A stretch of 64,000 nt of DNA from Thomasclavelia ramosa DSM 1402. Lineage in GTDB: Bacteria > Bacillota_I > Bacilli_A > Erysipelotrichales > Coprobacillaceae. Position 1 is the stretch's first letter; the number at the start of each line of letters is the position of its first letter. Shown piece by piece: positions 1 through 8,930 of the stretch. The translations under genes were made by a program, and so were the position numbers. Location: contig NZ_CP036346.1 of NCBI RefSeq assembly GCF_014131695.1, forward strand, positions 2,170,001 to 2,234,000. The letters are read 5' to 3'. The notes under the pieces are model-generated. The model searched no databases and was not told the origin of the DNA. It saw nothing but the letters and a program-made list of their open reading frames with translations.

Positions 1-3000
1 CAATCGTTGCTAAAGCATTACCATCTTTAACATACCATTTATCATCTTTACTAATTGCGCCATCTTCATCTGATGATACTTCTTTTGCTTTATAGACACT
101 AAATTTTATTCCTGCTAGCGGTTCACTAACATCTTTATTATCCTTATCTAACCATTTAGCTGTTTTAACTAAACCAAGGCTGCTGTATGGCACATTTTCA
201 ATTGGATTTTCAACATAAACTTTATTTGTTTTACCTTCAACAATCTCAAATTCATGTGGAGTTGGATCAATTGTATAGTTTCCAACCACAGCTTTTTCAA
301 TTAATACATATTTCCCCGGTGCTAAGAATTCACTAGTAACCACATTACCATCAGCTTTTGTCGTAAGTACATACACTGGATCACCAGTATAATTTCCTGT
401 TTCATTCCATTTATAAACATTAAATGTCGCTGCTACTCCAGTATCACTGTCAACTGAGCTGACCTTTTTAACTGCCACCTTACCTTTGATCAAACGGTTG
501 ACTACATCAACATTTGATACTAATTTATCATCAGTATTTGAGCCAGGCTTTACAGTTACGACCTTTGCATTACCACCTTCAACTTCAAATTCTGATTTAA
601 CATTTTTTTCAACAACCCAATATTCTCCAGCATCTACTATTTTTGAAGTAGCGATACCATCATTATTAGTTGTAACTGTTAAAAGCGTCTTATTAGTATC
701 AGCAATTTTACGGTCCTCATCAATATTCGTACTTAACTTAGGAAAATATTCAAACGTTATATTTCCCGCTGGTTTAGCGATAGTTTCATCAATATTAAAT
801 GAAGTCTTTGTAATTGTAAACTTACCTTTAGGAACATTTGCAACAATCTCTTTGCTCTCATAAACTAATGAATTATTTGTATCATTAACTTGTGGTGCGG
901 TAAATGAATATTCAGTCGTATTTAATGTATATCCATCCGGTGCTTTGGTTTCAACGTAATAATATGTTGCTCCAGGTGTTAATCCAGTAAAGATTACATA
1001 CCCTTGACCATTAGATTCAATTCCTTCATCAATTACCTTTTTATCAGCATCTAATAATTTAAATTCCGCTTTATATAAGCCAGTATTATGATCTAAAGAT
1101 GACACTTTTCTAATCATATATCCAACTAACGGATCGTTAGAAACAGTTTTACTAGTTTCTTTATTATTTTCAATCTTAAAATCAATATTTTTCGTATTAA
1201 CAGCATAGCCAGTTAACTTCGAAGTTTCCTTTAAGTAGTATTCACCAGCTTCTAAAAACTTAGTTTTAGCTTTACCATCACTATCTGTTTTAATTGTATC
1301 AACTTTAGTATCATCATCTTTACGGTAAACATCAAATGTTACATTGGCAAGTGGCTCCTTTGTTTTAGAATCTATTTTAGTCACTTCTAAATATCCTAAT
1401 GTAGTTGATTCATTCATGATCTCTTTAGTAGCTGTTTTTCCAGATTGAATTTCGACTGTAATTACATCTGTTAATTGATTATAGCCACTAGGCGCTTCAA
1501 ATTCTTTTAAATAATATGTTCCAGCAGCTAACTCAACTTTATTAGAATTTGAACTACTTGAAACCGAATTGTTAGATTCAATTACAATTGGATTACCCGC
1601 ATCATCTTTTACAAGGCTATCATCTGTAACATTTTTATTTGTATAAACATGGAATTTAGCTCCAGCTAAATTAACCGTAATAGTTGGATAATCTTTTAAT
1701 GATCCTTTTTTCAAGATTTGTAAATATCCTAATTCTTCATTTTTTACTGTAACTTCATTTAATGTTTGCGTTTTTAATTCTGTCACATAATAATTTTCAT
1801 CAAGTTTATAATGATTAGGTGCTTTAGTTTCTTGATATACATAAAAACCTTTAACTAAAGCTTTTGATTCCTCATTACCATTTAAAGTAAAACTGTCCAC
1901 ACTACTGAAATCTTCAGACTCAATAGCTATATTAGCGGTTTCTTTAGATTCAAAAGGCCCATAAACAGTAAACTCAGCACCATTTAATTTTTTTGTTTCT
2001 GTCAATGCATCAACTTTATTAATAATTAATTTACCTTTGTTCGAACTATTTACAACATATGGCACCCCAGTATTGTGATCTTGTAACATTAAAGATGGAT
2101 AGTTTACTTTATTTGCTTCAACTTTAACGTCCCATTTATAAACATCCGGTTTATCATATTCTGCACTTGAAAAATCTTCCTCAACAGTATAATCACCTGC
2201 AATAATTCCTTCAAATAAGACTAATCCTTTATCATTTGAAACAGTTTCATATTTATCTCCAGTTACTTTATTGGTCAAAATAAATTTTACTCCCACAAGC
2301 GGTCCATGCTGGCTATTCGTTGCACTTGTTCCCACTTTATTAAATGCAACATAACCAAATCCTTGAGCAGTTGTAAGATTATTTATTTCTAATTTTCCAT
2401 TTTCAATTTTCTTACCATCCAAATAAACTACAGCTTTATTATTTTCATTTTTAACTTCAATTTTATAAATCGTTTCACCATTAGCACTATCAACACCATC
2501 TCCAATAAATGGTAAATTGCCAACAGTTTCTTTCAAATAATATGTTCCTTCAGAAATTTTAGCAAAATTTACTTTACCATCCTTATCAATAACTTTGCTA
2601 TTGCCAACTGTGTTACCATCAATATCAGTCGCAGCATTTTGACACGCTTCATCAGTATACAGTCCAAACGCTATACGTGAATCAGTATTTTGATAATAAC
2701 AATCTTGTTTTTCTTGATCAAAAATAAATTTATTATCACCAACAATACTGTTGTCACCATTAACAGTAACATATTTGGTAATATCCAAATTTGTTGTTGG
2801 CGCATTTTCATCTACCCAGCCAACATTTACAGGAGCATTAGCACTTACATACTTAGGCGTATTTTCTCCCAAAGGAAGATATTTCAACTCAACCTTATTA
2901 TCCAAAATAAACGGAATATCATCTTTTTCATTTGGTAAGACACGATAAGCATCTTTGCTATAATTCGCATTAATCGTATAAGTAGTTAGCATTGCAGCAC

Positions 3001-3982
3001 CATCTGGTACATAATTAGTATCATCCGGGTTGCTTTCGTAAGTACTTATATAATAAATTTTAATTGCTTTTACAGTACCATTTTCATTTAAAACTAATTC
3101 ATAATCTTTATCAGCACCTTCTTCTAGTACTTTATCTCCCACTTTGATAGAGATATTAGCAGCTCCCCCATCTTCACGTCCTGCTGGAGCAACCGGTAAA
3201 GTATCCACTAATTCAAATGTCGTACAGTTAAGCCGACCATAATTATTACCTAAATCCGTAAGATTACTACCTGGAGCGGCAGTTACTTTGTAATCGACAC
3301 TATAATAGTCTTTCCCATCTATTGATTTAATCGTGTAATTATTACCATCTGCTTGCTGAATAACATTTTTCCCTACAGTCCATTCTTGACTGGCTTTTGC
3401 GGTAACTGAAGCATCAGGTACAGAGACTGGGTTAATTGTATAACTTCCATTTTCATTAACCATAGAACCTGTCATTTTCATATCAACAAACTTAGCAGTT
3501 GTGCCATTCTTAGTTGTCATATTCTTAAAATGCATTTTTAAATATAACGTACCTGATTGTCCAGCCGCCAATTCTTTACTTTTAATTGATAGAATATTTT
3601 TCCCTAGTGATGTTCTTTGTTCAATTGAATCAAAACCAGTATTACTAATATCTGTTGTTTCATCGAACTCAATATCGTTTGGCAACGTGATACTCAACGT
3701 ACACTCAGTATACTTGGAAGCATCTGTACTTGCTGAAACAGCATAATAAATTGCCAAAAAGAATGAATCTCCTGAATCAGCTTGTGAAACATCAACATCC
3801 TGTCCATTGACTTTTTCTACGATTCGTGAGTTAAATGTAATGTTCGCATCAGCATTACCATCAACCGCATTAATTATGGTTCCATTTGACATCACCCCAA
3901 TTAACATAGCCAATACTAACGATAAAATTCCAAACTGTTTAACCATTTTGGTTTTCTTGAGTTTTTTCATTAAATTACCCAT
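1..3982 (-). CDS. Giant Cna-B repeat surface protein, C-terminus beyond left edge
   Basis: An uninterrupted minus-strand frame of at least 1327 codons runs off the left edge, so the C-terminus (where a sortase signal would be) is not visible. The start ATG at 3982 follows AGGGGGAG; a second in-frame ATG at 3970 is possible. Residues 1-32 look like a signal peptide (MKKLKKTKMVKQFGI then a hydrophobic stretch). An N-terminal region of about 400 residues is followed by eight complete Cna-B/SpaA-like modules and the start of a ninth. Each begins with a strand such as GYLEVTKID and ends with an E-box such as YYLKET, YYLKEF, YYYVET or YWVVEK. In this family Lys and Glu of each module form internal isopeptide bonds. 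Likely a cell-wall-anchored adhesin or pilin-like stalk. It starts 22 bases after the upstream regulator gene, so the two are probably cotranscribed. Confidence 0.9.
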   Translation of the reverse strand, partial: MGNLMKKLKKTKMVKQFGILSLVLAMLIGVMSNGTIINAVDGNADANITFNSRIVEKVNGQDVDVSQADSGDSFFLAIYYAVSASTDASKYTECTLSITLPNDIEFDETTDISNTGFDSIEQRTSLGKNILSIKSKELAAGQSGTLYLKMHFKNMTTKNGTTAKFVDMKMTGSMVNENGSYTINPVSVPDASVTAKASQEWTVGKNVIQQADGNNYTIKSIDGKDYYSVDYKVTAAPGSNLTDLGNNYGRLNCTTFELVDTLPVAPAGREDGGAANISIKVGDKVLEEGADKDYELVLNENGTVKAIKIYYISTYESNPDDTNYVPDGAAMLTTYTINANYSKDAYRVLPNEKDDIPFILDNKVELKYLPLGENTPKYVSANAPVNVGWVDENAPTTNLDITKYVTVNGDNSIVGDNKFIFDQEKQDCYYQNTDSRIAFGLYTDEACQNAATDIDGNTVGNSKVIDKDGKVNFAKISEGTYYLKETVGNLPFIGDGVDSANGETIYKIEVKNENNKAVVYLDGKKIENGKLEINNLTTAQGFGYVAFNKVGTSATNSQHGPLVGVKFILTNKVTGDKYETVSNDKGLVLFEGIIAGDYTVEEDFSSAEYDKPDVYKWDVKVEANKVNYPSLMLQDHNTGVPYVVNSSNKGKLIINKVDALTETKKLNGAEFTVYGPFESKETANIAIESEDFSSVDSFTLNGNEESKALVKGFYVYQETKAPNHYKLDENYYVTELKTQTLNEVTVKNEELGYLQILKKGSLKDYPTITVNLAGAKFHVYTNKNVTDDSLVKDDAGNPIVIESNNSVSSSSNSNKVELAAGTYYLKEFEAPSGYNQLTDVITVEIQSGKTATKEIMNESTTLGYLEVTKIDSKTKEPLANVTFDVYRKDDDTKVDTIKTDSDGKAKTKFLEAGEYYLKETSKLTGYAVNTKNIDFKIENNKETSKTVSNDPLVGYMIRKVSSLDHNTGLYKAEFKLLDADKKVIDEGIESNGQGYVIFTGLTPGATYYYVETKAPDGYTLNTTEYSFTAPQVNDTNNSLVYESKEIVANVPKGKFTITKTSFNIDETIAKPAGNITFEYFPKLSTNIDEDRKIADTNKTLLTVTTNNDGIATSKIVDAGEYWVVEKNVKSEFEVEGGNAKVVTVKPGSNTDDKLVSNVDVVNRLIKGKVAVKKVSSVDSDTGVAATFNVYKWNETGNYTGDPVYVLTTKADGNVVTSEFLAPGKYVLIEKAVVGNYTIDPTPHEFEIVEGKTNKVYVENPIENVPYSSLGLVKTAKWLDKDNKDVSEPLAGIKFSVYKAKEVSSDEDGAISKDDKWYVKDGNALATI

Positions 3983-4004
3983 TCTCTAATTCTCCCCCTT
4001 TTAT

Positions 4005-5186
4005 TTATCTGATTTTCTTCAAATCATTTGTTAAAATAATCTCATCGTGTTTCTTCTTTTCATTATAACGATTAGTAATGCGATCAACCGCTATTTTTGC
4101 GCCATCTAAATCCGGTGAGGCAAGAATCAATGAATATTGTGTCATATTAAACTTTGAATAAACATCATTTTTTCTCAAACTATTTGAAATCACTTCTCTT
4201 AAAATATCTGCTTCTTGGCGAATCGCCTTTTCGTCTAAACAACCACTTGTATCAACGATCGTAAGTAAAGTTAAAATTCGTGCTTTCATCGAACGTCTTG
4301 CTGAACGAACATTGATTTGATAAATATTTTTAAAAACGTCAAAATCACAATAAAATGTATTATCATTGTTATCATCAACTGTTAGACTCTTTTCCAATTC
4401 TTCAACATCAATTTGTGTCGCAGGAGAAGTATCTAGAATCATTTCATAAATTTCTTTCAGTCGCTGTGACACTTCAATTCCATATTTACTATAGTAATAA
4501 TCTACGATTTGACGATAAAATGATAATGCAAGATCTGTTTTACCTGTCTTATAATAAGCATAAAGCTTCATTTCATATAATCGTGTATCCATTATTTTTT
4601 GACTGTTTTGGTGATTACAAATTTGTAAAACCTGTTCATATAAGTTATTGTTAGCTAAAATCGTTAAAGTTTTTAAAATTGCCTCTAAACAATTACGTTC
4701 TAACAAATTATTTATTTCTAAGATCCAGTCATTATAATTAAACTCTGGTAAAACCTCTCCATGATATTTGTTGATCATTTCTAAACAGCGTTCATGCTTG
4801 CGGTAAGGATCATCTTCCTGTTCAACACGACGACAAAGTTTCAACATCTCCTCATAATCAACTCGACATTCAACTTCAGGATTCCAATAATAACTTCGTC
4901 CCTTAGATTTAATACAATCAACTTCTTTAAAAAACTGTTTCATTTCCTTTCGAGCTCGATAAATCAGATTTCTTAATGCTCCTTCCGGTTTATCAGCATT
5001 TCCATCTGGCCAAAGAAAATCAATCAGTTGTGGATTAGTTATATTAGCATTTCGATTAAGAATTAAATATACAATCAACAACTCAACTTGGGCACTTCGT
5101 TTCTTTTCTTGAGGAAATTCATTTTCCCCATCAGTGATATGCAGTCTACCTAAGGTCTTGATTTTTAATACTAATTTTTTATCCAT
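4005..5186 (-). CDS. SARP/BTAD-family transcriptional regulator with degenerate GGDEF-like C-terminus
   Basis: 393 residues from the ATG at 5186, preceded by AGGGAGTG; an upstream in-frame ATG at 5240 has no such site. Residues about 1-103 form an OmpR-like winged helix (YLILNRNANI, LRNLIYRARKEMK), and about 105-255 the helical BTAD repeat domain typical of AfsR/SARP activators. The last ~110 residues (LREVISNSLRKNDVYSKF...YSLILASPDLDGAK) align by eye with the diguanylate cyclase core. The GGDEF signature is replaced by FNMTQY at 346-351, so no cyclase activity is expected; it may bind a ligand or be structural. The gene sits directly upstream of the Cna-B surface protein, so it probably activates that gene; this is inference. 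Confidence 0.8.
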   Translation of the reverse strand: MDKKLVLKIKTLGRLHITDGENEFPQEKKRSAQVELLIVYLILNRNANITNPQLIDFLWPDGNADKPEGALRNLIYRARKEMKQFFKEVDCIKSKGRSYYWNPEVECRVDYEEMLKLCRRVEQEDDPYRKHERCLEMINKYHGEVLPEFNYNDWILEINNLLERNCLEAILKTLTILANNNLYEQVLQICNHQNSQKIMDTRLYEMKLYAYYKTGKTDLALSFYRQIVDYYYSKYGIEVSQRLKEIYEMILDTSPATQIDVEELEKSLTVDDNNDNTFYCDFDVFKNIYQINVRSARRSMKARILTLLTIVDTSGCLDEKAIRQEADILREVISNSLRKNDVYSKFNMTQYSLILASPDLDGAKIAVDRITNRYNEKKKHDEIILTNDLKKIR

Positions 5187-5330
5187 AAAAATCACTCCCT
5201 TGTTTACATGTTTCAACATCATAATTATACTATATTCCAATTATGATATTTTCTTATTCAAAAAAATAAATCGTCTTTTTTCAAGACTTTAAATAAAATA
5301 TAACCGTTTTGTAACCAAAATAATATATAA

Positions 5331-6386
5331 TTAAAATTTTCTTTCAATCAAATTCGGATTTGATGCATACATGACTGCTGTCTCTTTTGTAATCTTATTT
5401 TGTTTATATAAATCAACGATCGCATCATCCATAGTAACCATACCAATTTGGCGATTAGTAGATATAGCATTATCAATTTGGTGCGTTTTACCATCACGAA
5501 TCAATGTTCTAATTGCTTGATTACAAATCATGATTTCAAATACGGGTATCATTTTACCATCAATACCTGGTACTAATTGTTGGGAGATGACTGCATTAAG
5601 TACCATTGCCAGCTGAACTCGAATTTGCTGCTGCTGTGAAGGAGGAAACACATCAATCATTCGATCAATCGTATTAGCAGCACCAACTGTATGCAAACTT
5701 GAAAAAACCAAATGCCCCGTCTCAGCTGCCGTAACTGCAATATCAATAGTTTCTAAGTCACGCATTTCACCAACTAAAATAACTTCTGGCGCCTCCCGTA
5801 AAGCTGCTCTTAACGCAGAAACATAGTCATGGGTATCGTGATAAACTTCTCGTTGTGAAACGATACTTTTGTCATGACTATGCAAATATTCAATAGGATC
5901 TTCAATTGTAATAATGTGTGTATTTCGATTACGATTGATCTGATCAATAATACAGGCTAATGTCGTAGATTTACCGCTTCCTGCCGGGCCGGTTACTAAG
6001 ACCATTCCTTTCTTTTGATTAGCTAGGTCAGTAATTACTTTTGGAATATGCATTACTTCAGGATCAGGAAGTTGAAAACTAACAACACGTAATACTGCGG
6101 CACAAGAGTTTCTTTGACGATAAGCATTGACCCGAAACCGCCCTACATTAGGAATAGAAAAAGAAAAATCATCATCGCCACTTCTCATAAATTCTTCAAT
6201 TCCAGCGTTATTAGCAATTTCATAAATATCACGAATCATCCGCTCAGTATCATGTGGTGTCAAACGTTCATCGCTATATTTTGAAATTCTCCCATCTATC
6301 TTAATAGCACAAGGCGAACCTGCAACAATAAAGATATCAGAAGCCCCTTTAGTTACTACTTCTTCTAATAATTTTTTTATTTCCAT
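5331..6386 (-). CDS. pilT: PilT-type secretion/pilus ATPase
   Basis: 351 residues, the usual PilT length. PilT is a cytoplasmic hexameric ATPase that powers pilus retraction. Walker A is GPAGSGKST (133-141), the Asp box region is TIEDPIEYLH (160-169), Walker B is VILVGEMRD (202-210), the His box is HLVFSSLHT, and the C-terminal AIRTLIRDGK (291-300) corresponds to the AIRNLIRE motif that marks PilT rather than PilB. It is the last gene of a compact operon that also encodes a PilC-like platform and small one-helix proteins. No extension ATPase (PilB) is in the window, so this protein may serve alone or with an ATPase encoded elsewhere. Family assignment is secure; its role in extension or retraction is not. 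Confidence 0.93.
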   Translation of the reverse strand: MEIKKLLEEVVTKGASDIFIVAGSPCAIKIDGRISKYSDERLTPHDTERMIRDIYEIANNAGIEEFMRSGDDDFSFSIPNVGRFRVNAYRQRNSCAAVLRVVSFQLPDPEVMHIPKVITDLANQKKGMVLVTGPAGSGKSTTLACIIDQINRNRNTHIITIEDPIEYLHSHDKSIVSQREVYHDTHDYVSALRAALREAPEVILVGEMRDLETIDIAVTAAETGHLVFSSLHTVGAANTIDRMIDVFPPSQQQQIRVQLAMVLNAVISQQLVPGIDGKMIPVFEIMICNQAIRTLIRDGKTHQIDNAISTNRQIGMVTMDDAIVDLYKQNKITKETAVMYASNPNLIERKF

Positions 6387-6387
6387 T

Positions 6388-6768
6388 TTATTCCTCCAGA
6401 TTAATTGTTTTTAAACTAATTATTTTGAGACTATCATTTTCTTGCACAAATGACAGCTGTAAAACTTGAGAATCATTTATTTTATCTTCAAGCATATATA
6501 AATCATCTTCTTTTTGATACTCGATTTGAAGATTTTCTAAACTATATTCTAAATTTTGACTATCTAATTGATAATATTTGGTTAACAGCCGTGACTCACT
6601 TTCGTAATATTGACTAGTAATATTAGCTTGGCGAACGCTTGACTCATAATAAGAATTAGCTCGCAAATATGATAATATTGCCAGTACACACATAACTAAA
6701 ATCACAAAAATCATAAAAATTGATGGCGCCCCAATTCCCAAACGCATTGAAGTATGTTTCTTATTCAT
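6388..6768 (-). CDS. Small one-helix membrane protein of the pilus-like operon
   Basis: 126 residues, not recognised. A hydrophobic segment at about 15-34 (GAPSIFMIFVILVMCVLAIL) is followed by an extracytoplasmic, Glu/Asn-rich and helical tail (YYESESRLLTKYYQ). No consensus prepilin-peptidase site (G followed by FTLxE) is present, so it is not an ordinary type IV pilin. Its start overlaps the end of the preceding gene by 8 bases through the sequence ATGAATAA, which implies translational coupling. Only one base separates its stop from pilT. By position and topology it may be a minor pilin-like or assembly protein. Confidence 0.7.
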   Translation of the reverse strand: MNKKHTSMRLGIGAPSIFMIFVILVMCVLAILSYLRANSYYESSVRQANITSQYYESESRLLTKYYQLDSQNLEYSLENLQIEYQKEDDLYMLEDKINDSQVLQLSFVQENDSLKIISLKTINLEE

Positions 6769-7129
6769 CGTGATTACCTCCTAATACAAAAGGCAATTCA
6801 CTGATAACTTCGTTTTTATTCTTTATCATTATTTTTCCTTGAGTAATCATATCTCTATCTATTTCAATAAAAATATTATCTTTTTGATAATGATTCTCAT
6901 CGATTTTTTCTACTTCCAATAATTGTTCTAAATCAGCCTGCGGATAAGCTTGCATTCTTTCAATCATACTTTGCGCCTCAATTAATGCATTTTGCAAATT
7001 AGTCCCTTGTACTTGTTTATTTTTAGCTTGCACTATAAATGAGGCACATACTGTTGTTGAAGCAGCAAAAAAGAGGATAACTATGATTAATTCCATTAAA
7101 AACGAAAATGACTGTACTTTTGATTTCAT
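6761..7129 (-). CDS. Pilin-like single-helix protein
   Basis: 122 residues. The N-terminus KSKVQSFSFLMELIIVILFF places a Glu about five residues into the hydrophobic helix, like the Glu+5 of type IV pilins, but the glycine expected just before the cleavage point is missing. The rest is a soluble domain with alternating strands. Three products of this operon share this plan of short N-terminus, helix, and small globular domain. It probably belongs to the pilus-like machine as a minor pilin or pseudopilin; whether it is processed is unknown. Confidence 0.7.
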   Translation of the reverse strand: MKSKVQSFSFLMELIIVILFFAASTTVCASFIVQAKNKQVQGTNLQNALIEAQSMIERMQAYPQADLEQLLEVEKIDENHYQKDNIFIEIDRDMITQGKIMIKNKNEVISELPFVLGGNHDE

Positions 7130-7138
7130 ACTTTCCTC

Positions 7139-7588
7139 CTATCCATGTAAATAAATTGAAATACTTTTGCTAACTTGATCACGTGTAACTGTAAATTTAA
7201 ATAAACGGTCTTTTTGTTCTATTTTAAAATCATCTAATGCAAATAACTTACTACCCTCTTGTAACCCCGCATGATAGTCATTACTTGTATATAATTCCTT
7301 GAGATAACCATCTTGACAATAAATATAAGTAACCGTCTTAGCAGTTTTAATTTCTAAACATTGCGTATTATCTATTTCAACAATTTTAGTCGAATCGTCA
7401 CTATCATTTGCTTTTAACTTCGTGTTTAAATAAGCCAAAGGCACAATTAAATCATCTTCTTGTTGACACGTATCATTAATAACTTGATATCCTTTTATTT
7501 CATAAGTAACAATAAAGAAAGACCCAATTACAAAAAGCAAGAACAATGACAGCGAAAATAATACATGTATATTACGATGTTTATTCAT
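7139..7588 (-). CDS. DUF4860-like membrane protein of the pilus-like operon
   Basis: 149 residues from the ATG at 7588, which has AAGGAGAAG upstream; a longer frame to 7672 lacks a ribosome binding site. One transmembrane helix lies at about 9-31 (VLFSLSLFLLFVIGSFFIV), followed by an extracytoplasmic domain of mixed strands with two cysteines (IDNTQCLEIK, VTYIYCQDGY) that could pair. The pattern, with YLNTKLKANDSDD and then a short beta region, resembles the DUF4860 family found in Clostridia beside pilus/type II secretion genes. That assignment is from memory. Its start overlaps the previous gene by 8 bases (ATGAATAA). Confidence 0.65.
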   Translation of the reverse strand: MNKHRNIHVLFSLSLFLLFVIGSFFIVTYEIKGYQVINDTCQQEDDLIVPLAYLNTKLKANDSDDSTKIVEIDNTQCLEIKTAKTVTYIYCQDGYLKELYTSNDYHAGLQEGSKLFALDDFKIEQKDRLFKFTVTRDQVSKSISIYLHG

Positions 7589-7880
7589 AGTTCTTCTCCT
7601 TTTTAAATACCTTGATTCGTGGTTGTAAATTATCTCCTTCATAATAATAAATAACCTGATAATCTTCATCATTTAAAAGCAACCCATAATTTTCCTTCAA
7701 ATACTCAATATCTTTAGGATATTTGCCTTCAATACTATAACATTTTAAACTAAGTTGATTAATTGTATCACTAACCCGTTTTAGATCCTCATTTGATGAA
7801 TATGTTGAAGTAGAATTGAAAGCATAAATGCTTACCATGATTATAACTATCAGTAAGATTATCTTTAACATATTTTTCAT
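7581..7880 (-). CDS. Minor pilin-like small protein
   Basis: 99 residues with a single N-terminal hydrophobic helix (about 5-21, LKIILLIVIIMVSIYAF). A soluble part follows with the pattern CYSIEGKYPKDIEYLKENYG, reminiscent of the region after the helix in pseudopilins, where a Tyr-Pro pair follows a variable Cys/Glu stretch. No type III signal peptide is visible. It is the second small gene after pilC and overlaps the next gene by 8 bases. Not firmly recognised. Confidence 0.65.
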   Translation of the reverse strand: MKNMLKIILLIVIIMVSIYAFNSTSTYSSNEDLKRVSDTINQLSLKCYSIEGKYPKDIEYLKENYGLLLNDEDYQVIYYYEGDNLQPRIKVFKKEKNYE

Positions 7881-7890
7881 AAATAACCTC

Positions 7891-8919
7891 CTATAAAGAG
7901 GACATGATACTAATTAATGGCAACATTACCGACATCAAGACTATTCCCACTACTAAAGATAACAAAGTTACAATCGTTGGTTCTATGATATTTAAAAATT
8001 GGTCTATCGCACGACTAACTTCTTCTTGAAAACTATTTGATAATTGTTTCATGATTATATCAACCTGTCCAGTTTTAAAACCGACCTGAATCATATTTAA
8101 CTGCATTCCTTGATAAATTTGATATTTTTTGATAACTTCAACGAAACTATCACCATTTATGAGATCTTCATTGCATTTTTCTAAATTAGCCCTAAGCTGT
8201 TTATCATCAACTAATTTTGGTACAAACTTCATTGCCTCTTGTAAATCATAACCACTAGAAATAAACAATGACAAAGCATAAGTAATTTGAGCTTTATTTA
8301 ATGCTCTTGACAATTTCCTTGTTAAAAAAGATTTCTGCACTACGTTTGACAAGACATTTACATGGGTAACGCGCTGATATAAATATCCAGCAATAATTAC
8401 TATCACCAGCACTAACAAGACCGCAAAACATATCAATGAAAAAATTTGACCAAATTCCATAAAACTATTAGCATACGATGATAAATCACTGCCTAGTCCA
8501 TTTAAAACATCTTTAAAAATTGGTAATACTTTAAATACAATGATTCCTACAACCACCACCATCATAATAATTAAAATGATTGGATAAGTTAAAGCCTGTT
8601 TCAGTTTATTTGTTATATCATCAATTCGAGCATAATATTCACTTAATGATTGCATAACATCATCTAAATTACCGCTCGTTTCACCCACTTTGACTAAATT
8701 AACCATATAGTCATCAAAAGCTTTAGTTAGATCGATTGCTTCACTAAAACTTACTTGTTCATCTAAATATTTAGCAACTTCTTGAAGAACCCCTTTAATG
8801 TTTTTATCATCCATTTCTTCATATACCATCGTAACCCCTTGATTAAGACTAAATCCCGATTCTAAGATCATTGCCATCTGGTTACAAAACATATATTTTT
8901 CACTCATCGTCAATTTCAT
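7891..8919 (-). CDS. pilC: Type II secretion F / PilC-family inner-membrane platform protein
   Basis: 342 residues, slightly shorter than typical PilC/GspF (about 400). Two T2SSF domains are visible: one at about 6-128 (MSEKYMFCNQMAMILESGFSLNQ...), a second at about 195-320 (LNKAQITYALSLFISSGYDLQEAM...). Transmembrane segments follow each (YPIILIIMMVVVVGIIVFKV; CFAVLLVLVIVIIAGYLY; IVTLLSLVVGIVLMSVMLPL). In the family this protein anchors the ATPase and the growing pilus in the membrane. It lies between the lipoprotein gene and the small pilin-like genes, with gaps of 10-11 bases. Confidence 0.9.
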   Translation of the reverse strand: MKLTMSEKYMFCNQMAMILESGFSLNQGVTMVYEEMDDKNIKGVLQEVAKYLDEQVSFSEAIDLTKAFDDYMVNLVKVGETSGNLDDVMQSLSEYYARIDDITNKLKQALTYPIILIIMMVVVVGIIVFKVLPIFKDVLNGLGSDLSSYANSFMEFGQIFSLICFAVLLVLVIVIIAGYLYQRVTHVNVLSNVVQKSFLTRKLSRALNKAQITYALSLFISSGYDLQEAMKFVPKLVDDKQLRANLEKCNEDLINGDSFVEVIKKYQIYQGMQLNMIQVGFKTGQVDIIMKQLSNSFQEEVSRAIDQFLNIIEPTIVTLLSLVVGIVLMSVMLPLISIMSSL

Positions 8920-8930
8920 CGTTTTTCTCC

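Noticed and set aside
486-3989. Several plus-strand frames opposite the Cna-B protein gene
   Set aside because: They are low-complexity reverse images of the repeats, lack ribosome binding sites, and the minus-strand frame is open for over 1300 codons.
5259-5292. Weak hairpin (GTCTT / AAGAC) with T-run after pilT
   Set aside because: The stem is only five bases in very AT-rich DNA; not convincing as a terminator.
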